A stretch of DNA of 64,000 nucleotides from NCBI RefSeq assembly GCF_001046895.1, contig NZ_CAQI01000048.1:62001-126000 (forward strand). The letters run 5' to 3'. The stretch comes from Pseudarthrobacter siccitolerans. GTDB taxonomy: Bacteria > Actinomycetota > Actinomycetes > Actinomycetales > Micrococcaceae. Shown here in pieces: positions 51,866 through 61,752 of the stretch; the first letter of the stretch is position 1, and the number at the start of each line of letters is the position of its first letter. The notes under the pieces are model-generated. The model saw nothing but the letters and a program-made list of their open reading frames with translations, was not told where the DNA came from and made no database searches. A program made the translations under genes and the position numbers.

Positions 51866-54528
51866 ATGAGCTTCATCACCGATTTAGCCAAGGTGGGTCG
51901 CGGCGACGTCGCCGTGGCTGGCGGCAAAGCCGTGGGCCTGGGCGGCCTCATCCAGGCCGGCCTGCCGGTCCCGCCGGGGCTCGTCCTCACCACCGCCGCC
52001 TACTCGCACTTCGTCCAGGAGAACCAGCTCGAGGCTGCTGTCCAGGAACTGGCCGCGCTGCCCCAGGATGCGTCGCCCCGGGACTATGAGGACGCCTCGC
52101 AGCGAATCACTGCGCTGTTCAGGAGCGGTACCCTGCCGGTTTCGATCGAAGCCGAACTCGCCCAAGCATACGAGCGCCTCGGCGGCGGGGACGCTTCAGT
52201 GGCGGTCCGTTCCTCCGCCACCGCCGAGGACCTGGCGTCGGCCAGTTTCGCCGGGCAGCAGGAAACCTACCTGAACATCCGCGGCCTGAATGCGCTGACG
52301 CGTGCCGTCATCGATTGCTGGGCCTCCCTCTGGACCGCGCGCGCTATGGCCTACCGCACCCGCGAAGGCGTGGCACCGGACGAGGTGAGGCTCGCCGTCG
52401 TCATCCAGCTCATGGTGGAGGCAGACGCGGCCGGGGTGATGTTCACCGCCAACCCCACCAACGGGCGGCGGGACCAGACGGTGATCAGTGCCGCGTGGGG
52501 CCTGGGCGAATCAGTAGTCGGCGGGACGGTGGGCACGGATGACCTCGTGGTTGACACCGGAACCGGCACGGTGCTGTCGCGGCAGACAGCCGACAAGGAC
52601 GTCATGACCGTCTACGCGGAGAACAGAACGCAGGAGCAGCCGGTGGCGGAAGCCCGCCGTCGTACACCCGTGCTTGATGACCGCGCAGCCGCCAATCTCG
52701 CGAACTACGGCCAGCAGATCGCCGACCATTTCGGTGCGCCGCAGGACATCGAATGGGCACGGGCCGGTGGCAGGTTCCACCTGCTGCAGTCCCGGCCCAT
52801 CACGGCGCTGCCGGAACCGGCGGCCGACACCCCGGACACCTGGCCGCTGCCCTATCCGAACAGCCTCTACTTCCGCGCGAGCATCGTGGAACAGCTCCCG
52901 GACCCGCTCTCGCCGCTGTTCGCCGACATGATTGACGGCTCCGTGGCGCGGTCGCTGAAGTCCCTGATGGCCGAGGCCCTGGGCAGGAACGTCATCCGCG
53001 ACGGCGACGTGGGATTGCCCACCATCAACGGCTACGCCTACTACCATTACCGCAACGCAGGCATGTGGCGGATGATGCGCAAGCTGCCACAGGCCCTGGG
53101 TGCCCTGGCCCGGGGCAAGGCGCACATGGGGGTGGCCGGCTGGCGCGAGGTTTCGCACCCGCGGTACGAACGGGTGATCAAGGAGTGGCAGGCGAAACCC
53201 CCGGCGGAGCTTCCGGGCGAGGACCTGCTGGCGGGAGTGCAGGCCCTCCTGGACGCGGGCACCGTCTACTACACCGCCGTGCAGTCCATCATTCCGCTCG
53301 CCGCCACCAGCGAAATGTCGTTCCGGGCGTTCTATGACAAGCTGGTCCGGCGCGACGGCGATCCCCCGGCCCAGACGTTCCTCCTGGGCTACGACAGCGA
53401 ACCCATCCGCGCGGAAAAGTCCCTGTACGACCTCGCCGGCTGGGCCCGCAGCGATCCCGGCCTGACCTCTGCGCTGCTGGATGAGCCGACGGCGGCGCTC
53501 GCCAAGTCCCAGCGCACCGGCACCCCGCCCGCCGGCGTGAACGATGCCCTGTGGCAGGAATGGCGCTTCGCTTTCAGGGAGCATCTGGCCCTCTACGGGC
53601 ACGCCGTCTACAACCTGGATTTCGCCAGCCCGGTGCCCGCCGACGATCCCTCCGCCCTGCTGGACACGGTGAAGTTCTACCTGCGCGGGCAGGGCACCGA
53701 CCCGCATGAGCGGCAGCGGCTCTCAACGGAGCGCTGGGAAGAGCTGACCGAGCAGATGGCTGCCCGCCTGGGGCCGCGCCGCCGGGCTGCGTTCCTCCGG
53801 CTGCTCCGGTGGGCGCAGGACACCGCACCGATCCGCGAGGACGCACTGGCCGACGTCGGACTGGCCTGGCCGCTGTTGAGGCAGATGCTGCTCGAACTCG
53901 GGCAAAGGCTGGTTGATTCCGGCGTCATCGCTGCGCCGGACGACGTGTTCTGGCTCCGGTACCAGGAACTGCGGAGCGCGGTGGAGTTCGGCCTCGCCGC
54001 GCCCGGGGCACAGGGCGCCGTCGTTATTGCCGGAGCCCGGCGTTCCTCCGCGCCGCCGCCGTGGAGGAACGCAGGATGCTGTGGCGGGGCCAGGCGAAGG
54101 CCGCCGCCCCGCAGATGCTTCCCGAGAGCCGCTGGATGGACAAGGCCTTCGGGTCGATGATGCCGGCAGGTTTGCAGCACCAGGTTGGCGATGTGATCAA
54201 AGGCGTGGGAGCAAGCGCCGGCCGCGTCACTGCTCCCGCCCGCGTCCTCACCGGCCCACAGGACTTCGGCACCATGCAGCCAGGGGATGTCCTCGTGGCC
54301 CGGATCACCACCCCGGCCTGGACGTCGCTGTTCGCGATGGCCTCCGCCGTGGTCACCGACGTGGGCGGTCCGCTGAGCCACAGCTCCATCGTGGCCCGGG
54401 AGTATGGGATCCCCGCCGTGCTCGGTACAGGAGTGGCCACGCAGCGGCTTTCCACCGGCCGGCAGGTCACCGTGGATGGCGACGCGGGAACTGTGACACT
54501 GGAGCAGGACGTGCACAGAAGCGGTTAG
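51866..54528 (+). pseudogene. PEP-synthase/Rph-like enzyme split by a one-base frameshift
   Basis: Starts at ATG 51,866 (AAGGA upstream). The ATP-binding part has VAVRSSATAEDLASASFAGQ and DIEWARAGG, the middle part is Rph-like, and the last part holds the phosphohistidine in DVGGPLSHSSIVAREYG. Near 54,038-54,042 the frame breaks: upstream reads ...VVIAGARRS, but the protein-like sequence continues in the next frame as FLRAAAVEERRMLW. Adding one G in CCCGGCG would restore ARAFLRAAAVEERR. Either the gene is inactive in this strain or a base is missing in the assembly. It is paralogous to the intact 13,010-15,724 gene. Confidence 0.82.
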
Positions 54529-54598
54529 TTCACCCGCTAAACTTGTTGGAGGAACTGTTAGGCCAGAAGCGCCCGGTTCCACACTCCCTCCCCCTTGA

Positions 54599-55852
54599 AT
54601 GGAACACCCCTTAATGTCCTCCGCGATTTCCGCGCCGGCGCCCCAGCGTTTCCCGCTGGCCGCCATGATGGTCCTGGCCACCATCGCCTTCACTGCCATC
54701 ACCACCGAGCTGCTCCCGTCCGGCCTGCTCCCCCAGATCAGCACCGGCCTGAGTGTGTCCGAACCGGTGGCCGGCTACCTCGCCGCCGCCTACGCCGCCG
54801 TCATTGTGGTCACCGTGGTGCCCGCCGCCCGGCTGCTCGCCAACATACCGAAGCGGCCTTTGCTGGTGGCGCTGGTCCTGACCTTCGCGCTCAGCAACGC
54901 CCTGGTGGGGCTGGCGCCGGACTTCACGTTCGCCATGGTGGCACGGCTGGTGGGCGGCCTGGCACACGGACTGCTCTGGACCACCATGGCACCGTACGTC
55001 GCCCGCGTGGTCCCGGCGGACAAGGTGGGCAAGGCACTCGCGATCGTCTTCAGCGGCAACAGCGTGGGACTGGCCATCGGCGCGCCGGTGGGCACAGCGC
55101 TGGGTACGGTCCTCGGCTGGCGCTCGGCGTTCCTGGCCCTCGCCGGGTTCGGCGTGCTCCTGGCCGTCCTGGGCTTCTTCTTCCTCCCGGCTGTCCGGCG
55201 CGGCGCCGGCGAGGCACGCCCCTCCATGCGAGCGGCCATCGCCCAGCCCGGCGTTAAGTCCGTGGCCATCGCCTGGCCGCTGCTGGTCCTGGCGCACTTC
55301 GCGCTCTTCACCTACATCGCCCCGTACATCCGTGAGGCCGGCCTGCCCGACTACGCCATCAGCCTCTCCCTCACCGTGCTGGGCGTCTCCGGCCTGCTCG
55401 GCATCTGGATCGCCGGCATGACCGTTGATTCCCACCCCCGCCGTTCGCTGCTGATCACGACGGCGGCAATTGCGGTTTCGATGCTCGCGTTGCCTTTTGT
55501 GGGCGGCAACCTGGTCTTCGCGCTGGCTTTGATGACGGTGTGGGGCGCCGGGCTGGGCGCCATCGGCATCTACAACCAGTCCGCCATCCTCCGCGCCGGC
55601 CGCGAAAACAAGGACGCCGCCAACGGGCTCACCGTCCTCACCATCCAGTTGGGCATCACCATCGGCGCCCTCTACGGCTCCGCCGCCCTGGTGGTGGCCG
55701 GACCCCTGCTGGTTCCGGCAGCGGCTGCCATTCCGGTGATCGCCGCCCTGGTCATCGCCTGGGCCGGAAAGACTGCGGCCTACCCGCCGGGCCCGCGCGA
55801 GTCCACCTGGAAGAGCCCGCGGCCTGTCACAGAATCCGAAGGTACGCACTAA
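54599..55852 (+). CDS. MFS transporter (DHA1-type)
   Basis: A 417-residue twelve-helix transporter. Helix 1 has MMVLATIAFTAITTELLPSG, loop motifs NIPKRPLLVALVL and ARLVGGLAHGLLWTTMAPY, and helix 5 SGNSVGLAIGAPVGTALG resemble drug:H+ antiporter-1/arabinose-efflux proteins. It probably exports a small compound. Starts at 54,599 or 54,614; both sites are weak. It follows the broken Rph-like gene by 70 bases. Confidence 0.83.
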   Translation: MEHPLMSSAISAPAPQRFPLAAMMVLATIAFTAITTELLPSGLLPQISTGLSVSEPVAGYLAAAYAAVIVVTVVPAARLLANIPKRPLLVALVLTFALSNALVGLAPDFTFAMVARLVGGLAHGLLWTTMAPYVARVVPADKVGKALAIVFSGNSVGLAIGAPVGTALGTVLGWRSAFLALAGFGVLLAVLGFFFLPAVRRGAGEARPSMRAAIAQPGVKSVAIAWPLLVLAHFALFTYIAPYIREAGLPDYAISLSLTVLGVSGLLGIWIAGMTVDSHPRRSLLITTAAIAVSMLALPFVGGNLVFALALMTVWGAGLGAIGIYNQSAILRAGRENKDAANGLTVLTIQLGITIGALYGSAALVVAGPLLVPAAAAIPVIAALVIAWAGKTAAYPPGPRESTWKSPRPVTESEGTH

Positions 55853-55918
55853 GTCCACCGGGACCGGCTGGCTTCGGCTCGGGACCGGCTGGCGGAATTC
55901 ACAGGTCAACCGCCTAAC

Positions 55919-56884
55919 ATGGCCTCCATGAAGCTTGCCCGGGAGGCCCGCTCCGCAGCCGTTGTGATCAATGCCGGATCACGCCGGGGAGCCGCACACG
56001 AACTGGCAGTGGACACCATGCGAAAAGCAGGCGTCCCCGTTTCGGCTGTGCACTGCGTACTGTCCGGGGCAGACCTTGCAGTAACGCTTGATCGGGTGAT
56101 TGCCGACGGACACGACCTTGTGGTCATTGGCGGTGGCGACGGGACGGTGACCTTCGCCGCCGGCCGCCTGGCCGGCTCGAACGTGATGCTCGCCGTCCTC
56201 CCAATGGGGACCGCCAACGATTTTGCCCGCACGCTGGAGATCCCGCACGAACTTGGTGCGGCGTGCGCTGCCGTCGCCGACGGCAAGGTGGTGGACATCG
56301 ACCTCGGCCGGGCCAACGGCGAGCCGTTCCTCAACGTGGCGTCGGTGGGCCTGTCGGTAGCGGTGACAAAGGCCCTCAGCCCCCGCCTGAAGCGCTACAT
56401 CGGACCCCTGGCCTACAGCGTCGCCACACTCCGGGCTTATGCCCGGCACAAGTCGTTCCGGGCACGCCTCGAGTTCCCGGACGGAGACCACGAAGCCCTG
56501 GGGCTCGATGAGCTGCTGCAGGTGGCCGTGGGCAACGGCCGGCACTACGGCGGCGGCAACACGGTCTCCCCCACCGCGGGGATCGATGACCACATCCTTG
56601 ACATCTACGCCATACCGGCGGGGCCGCTGCGGGAGCACGTGAACATCGCCCGGTTACTGAAGGACGGCAGCTTCGTCGAACACGAGCGGGTGCGCCACCT
56701 GACCAGCCGGAGTGTCCGGCTGGTCACCGAGCCGCCGCTGCCGGTGAACCTCGACGGCGAGATCGCCACGCACACGCCCACCGACTTCACCGTCCAGCGC
56801 AACGCCATCCACGTTGTAGTGCCCCAAAGCAGCACCGCTGCAGTGTTCGACGCACCCGGCCCCGCGGCGGGCCCCCTCATTTGA
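55919..56884 (+). CDS. diacylglycerol/lipid kinase (DAGK family)
   Basis: A 321-residue kinase with VVINAGSRRGAA at the start, the ATP motif VIGGGDGTVTFAAG near 67, VLPMGTANDFARTL, and the later VGNGRHYGGG and NLDGEIATHTP. The GGGDGT motif is canonical, unlike the GDGGYNE of the gene at 50,747. It would phosphorylate a lipid alcohol such as diacylglycerol at the membrane. Start is ATG 55,919 or 55,928. Confidence 0.85.
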   Translation: MASMKLAREARSAAVVINAGSRRGAAHELAVDTMRKAGVPVSAVHCVLSGADLAVTLDRVIADGHDLVVIGGGDGTVTFAAGRLAGSNVMLAVLPMGTANDFARTLEIPHELGAACAAVADGKVVDIDLGRANGEPFLNVASVGLSVAVTKALSPRLKRYIGPLAYSVATLRAYARHKSFRARLEFPDGDHEALGLDELLQVAVGNGRHYGGGNTVSPTAGIDDHILDIYAIPAGPLREHVNIARLLKDGSFVEHERVRHLTSRSVRLVTEPPLPVNLDGEIATHTPTDFTVQRNAIHVVVPQSSTAAVFDAPGPAAGPLI

Positions 56885-56914
56885 GACCCGCCTGGGCCTC
56901 ACCGCAAGCCGGGG

Positions 56915-57937
56915 CTAGGAGGCGGGACCGCCGTCGTGCTTTGCCTCATGGTGGCCGGCCAGTGCGGCGCGGACGTCGCCCTCCTCGTGGCCGCCCTTCC
57001 CTTTGCCGAACGGCAGCGCCTTCAGCAGCGGGTGCAGCACGGCCATGACCGCGAGGCCCCAGATGATGCCGATCACGGCCGAGCACAGGGTGTTCACGAG
57101 CCAGGCCAGGAAACCGCCCACCACGGGGATCCCGGCGAAGGGGTGCTCGAGGGCATGGACCAGGTCATAGGGCGCGTGCCAGCCGAGGTCGTGTGCGCCC
57201 TGGAGCATGATGTGGCCGCCCACCCACAGCATGGCGATGGTGCCGATCAGGGTGATCGCCGCGAGTACGGCGGGCATCCCCTTGACGAGGAGCTCGCCAA
57301 AGCGCTTGGAACCGGCGGAGTCCTTCGTTGTGAGGTGCAGGCCGACGTCGTCCATCTTGACGATGAGTCCCACGGCACCGTAGACGGCCACAGTGATCAC
57401 GATGGCCACGGCCACCAGGATGAGCGCCCGGATCCACAAGGACTCGGCGGCCACCTCGTTCATCGAGATGACCATGATTTCGCAGGACAGGATGAAGTCG
57501 GTGGTGATGGCGCCCTTGACCACCTTGTCCTCCGCGTCCGGACCACGTTCCACCGCCGGCGCCTTCTCGTCCGCGTGGTCTTTGCGGAGCTTGTGCCAGA
57601 CCTTCTCGGCACCTTCAAAACAAAGGTAGGTGCCACCCAGCATGAGGATGAAAGGGATGATCCACGGGACGAAAGTGCTCACCAGCAGCAGCGCCGGCAG
57701 GATGATCAGCAGCTTGTTGCGGAGCGAGCCCCAGAAGATTTTCTTAATCATCGGCAGCTCGCGGGACGGGTCCGCGCCGGACACGTACTGCGGGGTAACG
57801 GCCGCGTCGTCAATCACCACGCCGGCCGCCTTGGCACTCGCCTTGGCCGCTCCGGCAGCGACGTCGTCCACGGAGGCCGCCGCTAGACGGGCCAGCGCTG
57901 CAATGTCGTCCAGCAGGGCGACGAGGCCGCCGCTCAT
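56915..57937 (-). CDS. DUF808-family membrane protein
   Basis: A 340-residue membrane protein opening MSGGLVALLDDIAALARLAA, the family hallmark, with about six helices (KLLIILPALLLVSTFVPWII and later). A charged loop KVWHKLRKDHADEKAP lies after helix 2. The family includes E. coli YedI and is of unknown function. It is convergent with the lipid kinase. Confidence 0.88.
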   Translation of the reverse strand: MSGGLVALLDDIAALARLAAASVDDVAAGAAKASAKAAGVVIDDAAVTPQYVSGADPSRELPMIKKIFWGSLRNKLLIILPALLLVSTFVPWIIPFILMLGGTYLCFEGAEKVWHKLRKDHADEKAPAVERGPDAEDKVVKGAITTDFILSCEIMVISMNEVAAESLWIRALILVAVAIVITVAVYGAVGLIVKMDDVGLHLTTKDSAGSKRFGELLVKGMPAVLAAITLIGTIAMLWVGGHIMLQGAHDLGWHAPYDLVHALEHPFAGIPVVGGFLAWLVNTLCSAVIGIIWGLAVMAVLHPLLKALPFGKGKGGHEEGDVRAALAGHHEAKHDGGPAS

Positions 57938-58060
57938 CGCGCGCCCTCGGGCTGCTTAAGGGCGGGCGGCTGGGCGTGGAGTGCTTGGTCGAGACGCGTA
58001 ATCAGCATGCTGGGAGTATACGGTGACTGGCTGAATGGCTGAATTCACTTCCCCTGGGCG

Positions 58061-58954
58061 TTACGGAAGGTTGGCCGCCTGCTCCCTCAGAAAGTCCGTG
58101 GCCTTCCTGGGGTTGATGCCCCGCTGCCGCAGGGGCTCATCGTCCCAAGTTGCCTGGAAAAGGTCCTGGTGCAGCCCGGCCCCGAAAACGGAGGCCAGGG
58201 CGTCGTTGCGGCGCCTGAACAGGCGCACCAAAAGACGGGCGACGGGACGGGGCATCCGCTGTATCTTCATCCTGCGGTGGCTGAGGTCCTGGGCTATCGC
58301 CACCACCTCGTTCTTCGTCAGCGGCTCCGGACCGCCGAACTCAACCAGTGCCGGCGGGGCAGCCTCGAGCGCCACCGCGCACAGCAGGGCGGCGACGTCC
58401 TCCGTGGCCACCCAGCGCCTTTTGGTATTGCCCTTGCCCACGATGGCCGCCTTCCCGCCAGCCATGTCGAAGCGTGCCATGGGGGTCAGGTGGACTTCCT
58501 GGAAGGCGTCAGCGCGGGCGATCACCGCCTCCATAGAGGAGTTCCGCAGGCGTTTCTCGACGGCGAGCTTGGCGTGTTCCAGCGGTGAACCGGTGGGAGC
58601 GTCAACGCCGGTGAAGGAAAGATAGACAAACCGGTGCACGCCGGCGGCCTCGGCGGCATCGACCAGCGCGAGCATCCCCTTCCCATCCACTTCCCCGATG
58701 GATGAGGAGCTGGCCCCGCTCAGGCGCCGGGTGATCGCCGTTGCGGTGGCGATCACGGTATCGACGCCCTCACAGGCAGCCTCGAGGCTGGCCGGTGCGG
58801 TGAGGTCGCCACGTACCACCTCGGCACCAAGCCCGCGCAGCGCGGTGTCGTCGGTTCCGGCCCGCACCAGGCAGCGGACCGGCTGCCCGTCGGCGCGCAG
58901 CCGGCGGGTAACCCGGCTGCCAAGGTCACCGGTGGCACCTACAACGAGAATCAT
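58061..58954 (-). CDS. NmrA-like NAD(P)-binding protein
   Basis: A 297-residue atypical SDR: MILVVGATGDLGSRVTRRLR, the NADP-type RAG region, then TVIATATAIT and VHRFVYLSFTG without a full Tyr-x3-Lys. It resembles NmrA/complex-I-assembly-like redox sensors. Precedes the amylo-glucosidase on the minus strand in genome order; transcription follows it by 21 bases. Confidence 0.82.
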   Translation of the reverse strand: MILVVGATGDLGSRVTRRLRADGQPVRCLVRAGTDDTALRGLGAEVVRGDLTAPASLEAACEGVDTVIATATAITRRLSGASSSSIGEVDGKGMLALVDAAEAAGVHRFVYLSFTGVDAPTGSPLEHAKLAVEKRLRNSSMEAVIARADAFQEVHLTPMARFDMAGGKAAIVGKGNTKRRWVATEDVAALLCAVALEAAPPALVEFGGPEPLTKNEVVAIAQDLSHRRMKIQRMPRPVARLLVRLFRRRNDALASVFGAGLHQDLFQATWDDEPLRQRGINPRKATDFLREQAANLP

Positions 58955-58975
58955 GACCGCTCCATTTCTATAATT

Positions 58976-61126
58976 TCAGTCCGCGGCCAGGACGGTTCGC
59001 ATCTTGACCAGTTCGTTCAACGGCGGGCGTGGCTCGCGGCGCAGCCTGATGTTTTCCGGCAGGCCCCGGACATCGACCGATTCACCCTCGATGTGGATCG
59101 AAAGCCGGTTGTCGTCCCCGGAGAAGGGGACATTGTCGAAGTGGAAGTAGGTGTTGTGTGCCGGCAGCGTAGGGGCAAGCCACACCTCGTCCCAGGGCAG
59201 CCCTGGGTCGAAGCGCAGCAGCGTCCGCATGAGCTGGACTGGGGCGGCCGACGCCCAGGCCTGCGGGGAACAGGAGGCAGGGTACGGGACGGGCTCGGGG
59301 TAGGCTACCCGGTCCAGTCCGCAGAAGAGTTCGGGCAGCCGCCCGCCGAAACGGTCCGCCGCCTCCAGCAGGGAGTACGCCACCTTCCGGGCTTCCCTAA
59401 CGAAGCCGTGCCGCATGAGCCCGGCAGCGGCGATGGCATTGTCGTGCGGCCATAGGGACCCGTTGTGGTAGCTGGCAGGGTTGTAGGCTCCCATGTTCGA
59501 TGCCAGGGTCCGGATCCCCCACCCGGTAAACATTTCGGGGGACATCAGGTGTTCCACCACTTTCGGCGCCTTGGAGTCATCAACAATCCCGGTCCACAGG
59601 CAATGCGCCATATTCGAGGCGAGTGCGTCAACGGGTTTCTTGTCCCGGTCCAGGGCGATCGCGTAGTACCCGCGGTCCGGCAGCCAGAACTGGTCGTTGA
59701 ACTTTTGTTTGAGCACGGACGCTTTGGCCAGGCAGGTATCAGCCATCGCTTCGTCCCCCGAGGCGATCGCCATCAGCGCCCGGCCGAGGTAGGCGGCATA
59801 GGCGTACCCTTGGACTTCGCAGAGGGCGATGGGTGGCTCCGCGAGGGACCCGTCCGCGAAATTCACTCCGTCGGCGGAATCCTTCCAGCCCTGGTTGCGA
59901 AGGCCCTTCTCCGTTTTTCGCTGGTATTCAATGAAGCCGTCGCCATCGCTGTCACCGTAGTCCTCCATCCACCGGATGGCCCTGTCTGCCGCCGGAAGGA
60001 GCCGGCGGGTGGCTTCATCGTCAAGCCCCCACCTGCTGAGCTCGGCCAGGACAACGACGAACAGAGGAGTCGCATCGACGCTCCCGTAGTACACACCGCT
60101 GCCGCCCAGTGCCAGCCCCGACGTGGCGCCGAGGCGTACTTCATGCAGGATTTTCCCGGGCTCTTCCTCCGAGGCGTCATCCATTTTTGTGCCCTGGTAG
60201 TCGGCCAGGGTCAGGAGCGTCCCCTTGGCCAGGGAAGGATCCAGGAGCAGGGACATAAAGGAAGCCAGGAGGCTGTCCCTGCCAAACAGCGCCATGAACC
60301 ACGGCGCGCCGGCGGCAACCACAGCGCGGTCAGGATGCCCGGGGTTGAAGATGCGCAGGGATCCCAGGTCTTCCTGGCTGCGCCTGATGATCTTCTCCAC
60401 TGACCGGTTACGCAGGTTGGCGGTGGGCATGGACTTGCGCCATTCCATAACGCGGCGGACAGCATCCGCCGCGGGAGCGCCGGTGCCGGCGCCCGGGTCC
60501 CCGGCTGCCCCTTCCAGCAGGGGTGTGGCCGAGAGGGTGAATGACCACTGCCCGTGGGCTGCGATGGTGGTGGCCAGCACCAGCTTGTCCCCCTCGACTG
60601 CGGCACCGGGGCAGGCGACCGCGATGCGCCGGGTGTGGCCGTCCCGCACCGACTCCAGCGTCACTCCGTCCTGGATAACCCGGCGCGAGCGGCGCCGGGG
60701 AACCCGCTTACCTTCCTTCACCTCGAACAGGCTCGCAAAGTCGGCGTCAACAGACAGCTCCATGTGGCATTGCTGCGGAGTCCGGGAATAGTTATGCACG
60801 GTGACTACCTCGGTCAGGCCTGTCCCCAACTTTCGTTCCCGGTCAATGAGGAGGGAAGTGTCGGCACGATCGGGCCTGCGCGCTCTACCTACGAAGACTG
60901 CGTGGAATGGATCCGGAGTACTGGCCGACAACGCTTCAACCGGCAGGCCCTGGACTTTCAGGGCCCAATCACTGATGAAGCGGGTGTCCTGGAAAAACAC
61001 TCCCTGCGGGAGGCCCGCTGCCATATCCCCGTTGGAGGACGATATGCAGAAGGAAGTTCCCTGGATCAGGGTCACTGCTCCGGGACCAGCGGAGCCGGTA
61101 CTATTCTCGACATCCCCGATGGCCAT
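58976..61126 (-). CDS. amylo-alpha-1,6-glucosidase/glycogen-debranching family protein
   Basis: A 716-residue glycoside hydrolase. The N-terminal domain has VTLIQGTSFCISSSNGDMAA then GLPQGVFFQDTRFISDWALK, typical of this bacterial group. The (alpha/alpha)6 catalytic part has APWFMALFGRDSLLAS and NQGWKDSADGVNF, which contain the conserved acidic residues, and YHNGSLWPHDNAI. It likely hydrolyses alpha-glucosidic linkages in glycogen-like or storage sugars. The ATG at 61,126 leaves a short normal leader; an upstream ATG at 61,225 is possible. Confidence 0.83.
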   Translation of the reverse strand: MAIGDVENSTGSAGPGAVTLIQGTSFCISSSNGDMAAGLPQGVFFQDTRFISDWALKVQGLPVEALSASTPDPFHAVFVGRARRPDRADTSLLIDRERKLGTGLTEVVTVHNYSRTPQQCHMELSVDADFASLFEVKEGKRVPRRRSRRVIQDGVTLESVRDGHTRRIAVACPGAAVEGDKLVLATTIAAHGQWSFTLSATPLLEGAAGDPGAGTGAPAADAVRRVMEWRKSMPTANLRNRSVEKIIRRSQEDLGSLRIFNPGHPDRAVVAAGAPWFMALFGRDSLLASFMSLLLDPSLAKGTLLTLADYQGTKMDDASEEEPGKILHEVRLGATSGLALGGSGVYYGSVDATPLFVVVLAELSRWGLDDEATRRLLPAADRAIRWMEDYGDSDGDGFIEYQRKTEKGLRNQGWKDSADGVNFADGSLAEPPIALCEVQGYAYAAYLGRALMAIASGDEAMADTCLAKASVLKQKFNDQFWLPDRGYYAIALDRDKKPVDALASNMAHCLWTGIVDDSKAPKVVEHLMSPEMFTGWGIRTLASNMGAYNPASYHNGSLWPHDNAIAAAGLMRHGFVREARKVAYSLLEAADRFGGRLPELFCGLDRVAYPEPVPYPASCSPQAWASAAPVQLMRTLLRFDPGLPWDEVWLAPTLPAHNTYFHFDNVPFSGDDNRLSIHIEGESVDVRGLPENIRLRREPRPPLNELVKMRTVLAAD

Positions 61127-61290
61127 CCCGGCTTCTTCCACGCACGTCAAGGTCGAAACATCTCCCCTAACTATCGGAGATCCTGCTGCCTCCGGCAAGG
61201 GGTCCCTGCCGGCCCTCTGTTCCATGGCAGGACAACCGTCGGCACCAGCCCTGTCGAACCTGAAAAGTCCGCGTCAAAATGAGCGCGGGT

Positions 61291-61626
61291 TTACCGGTCC
61301 AGCTTCACGGCTGTGAACAGCACGGCCGAGTCCTCTTCCGCCTCCAGGCTGTGCATCCCGTCCGGGACGATCAGGAGATCTCCTGCCTTGCCCTGCCATG
61401 CCTCGCCGCCGGACTTCAGCCAGACGGATCCCTTGATCACAAAGACCGTGGCTTCGCCGGGGTTCAGGTGTTCGCTGAGCTGGGTGCCCGCCCGGAAGGC
61501 CATGACGGTCTGCCGCAGCCGCTTCTCGTGGCCGCCGAACACTGTGTCTGAAGCGCGGCCGCTGGATCCGGATACGGCTGCTTCGAGTTGCTGACGGGCC
61601 AGGGCATCAATCGATATCTTCTGCAT
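61291..61626 (-). CDS. cupin-domain protein
   Basis: A 111-residue protein with the conserved cupin barrel: LSEHLNPGEATVFVIKGSVW and GDLLIVPDGMHSLEAEE. Of the usual metal residues, His and Glu occur in SEHLNPGEAT and His in GMHSL. The role is unknown; it may bind a small ligand. The ATG at 61,626 is chosen because the palindrome 61,701-61,732 lies upstream, outside the gene. Confidence 0.8.
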   Translation of the reverse strand: MQKISIDALARQQLEAAVSGSSGRASDTVFGGHEKRLRQTVMAFRAGTQLSEHLNPGEATVFVIKGSVWLKSGGEAWQGKAGDLLIVPDGMHSLEAEEDSAVLFTAVKLDR

Positions 61627-61700
61627 GAGGACACCGTACCCGCGGGGCACACTCGAATCCCGGCAAAGCTGCCCATTTTCCCCGGCCCACAACAGAACAG

Positions 61701-61732
61701 CGACGGCGGCACCCGGCCGGGTGCCGCCGTCG
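61701..61732. terminator. 32-base perfect palindrome, GCCGCCGTCG family
   Basis: Perfect inverted repeat of 16-base arms with core GACGGCGGCACCCGG. It lies between the DUF1295 gene stop and the cupin start, both on the minus strand. Probably the terminator of the DUF1295 gene. Confidence 0.8.
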
Positions 61733-61752
61733 TACACCCTGGTCCCGGCCCG

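Noticed and set aside
54611..55909. 432-codon minus-strand frame opposite the MFS transporter
   Set aside because: Antisense shadow of a convincing twelve-helix transporter; composition is Gln/Gly/Asp/His-rich.
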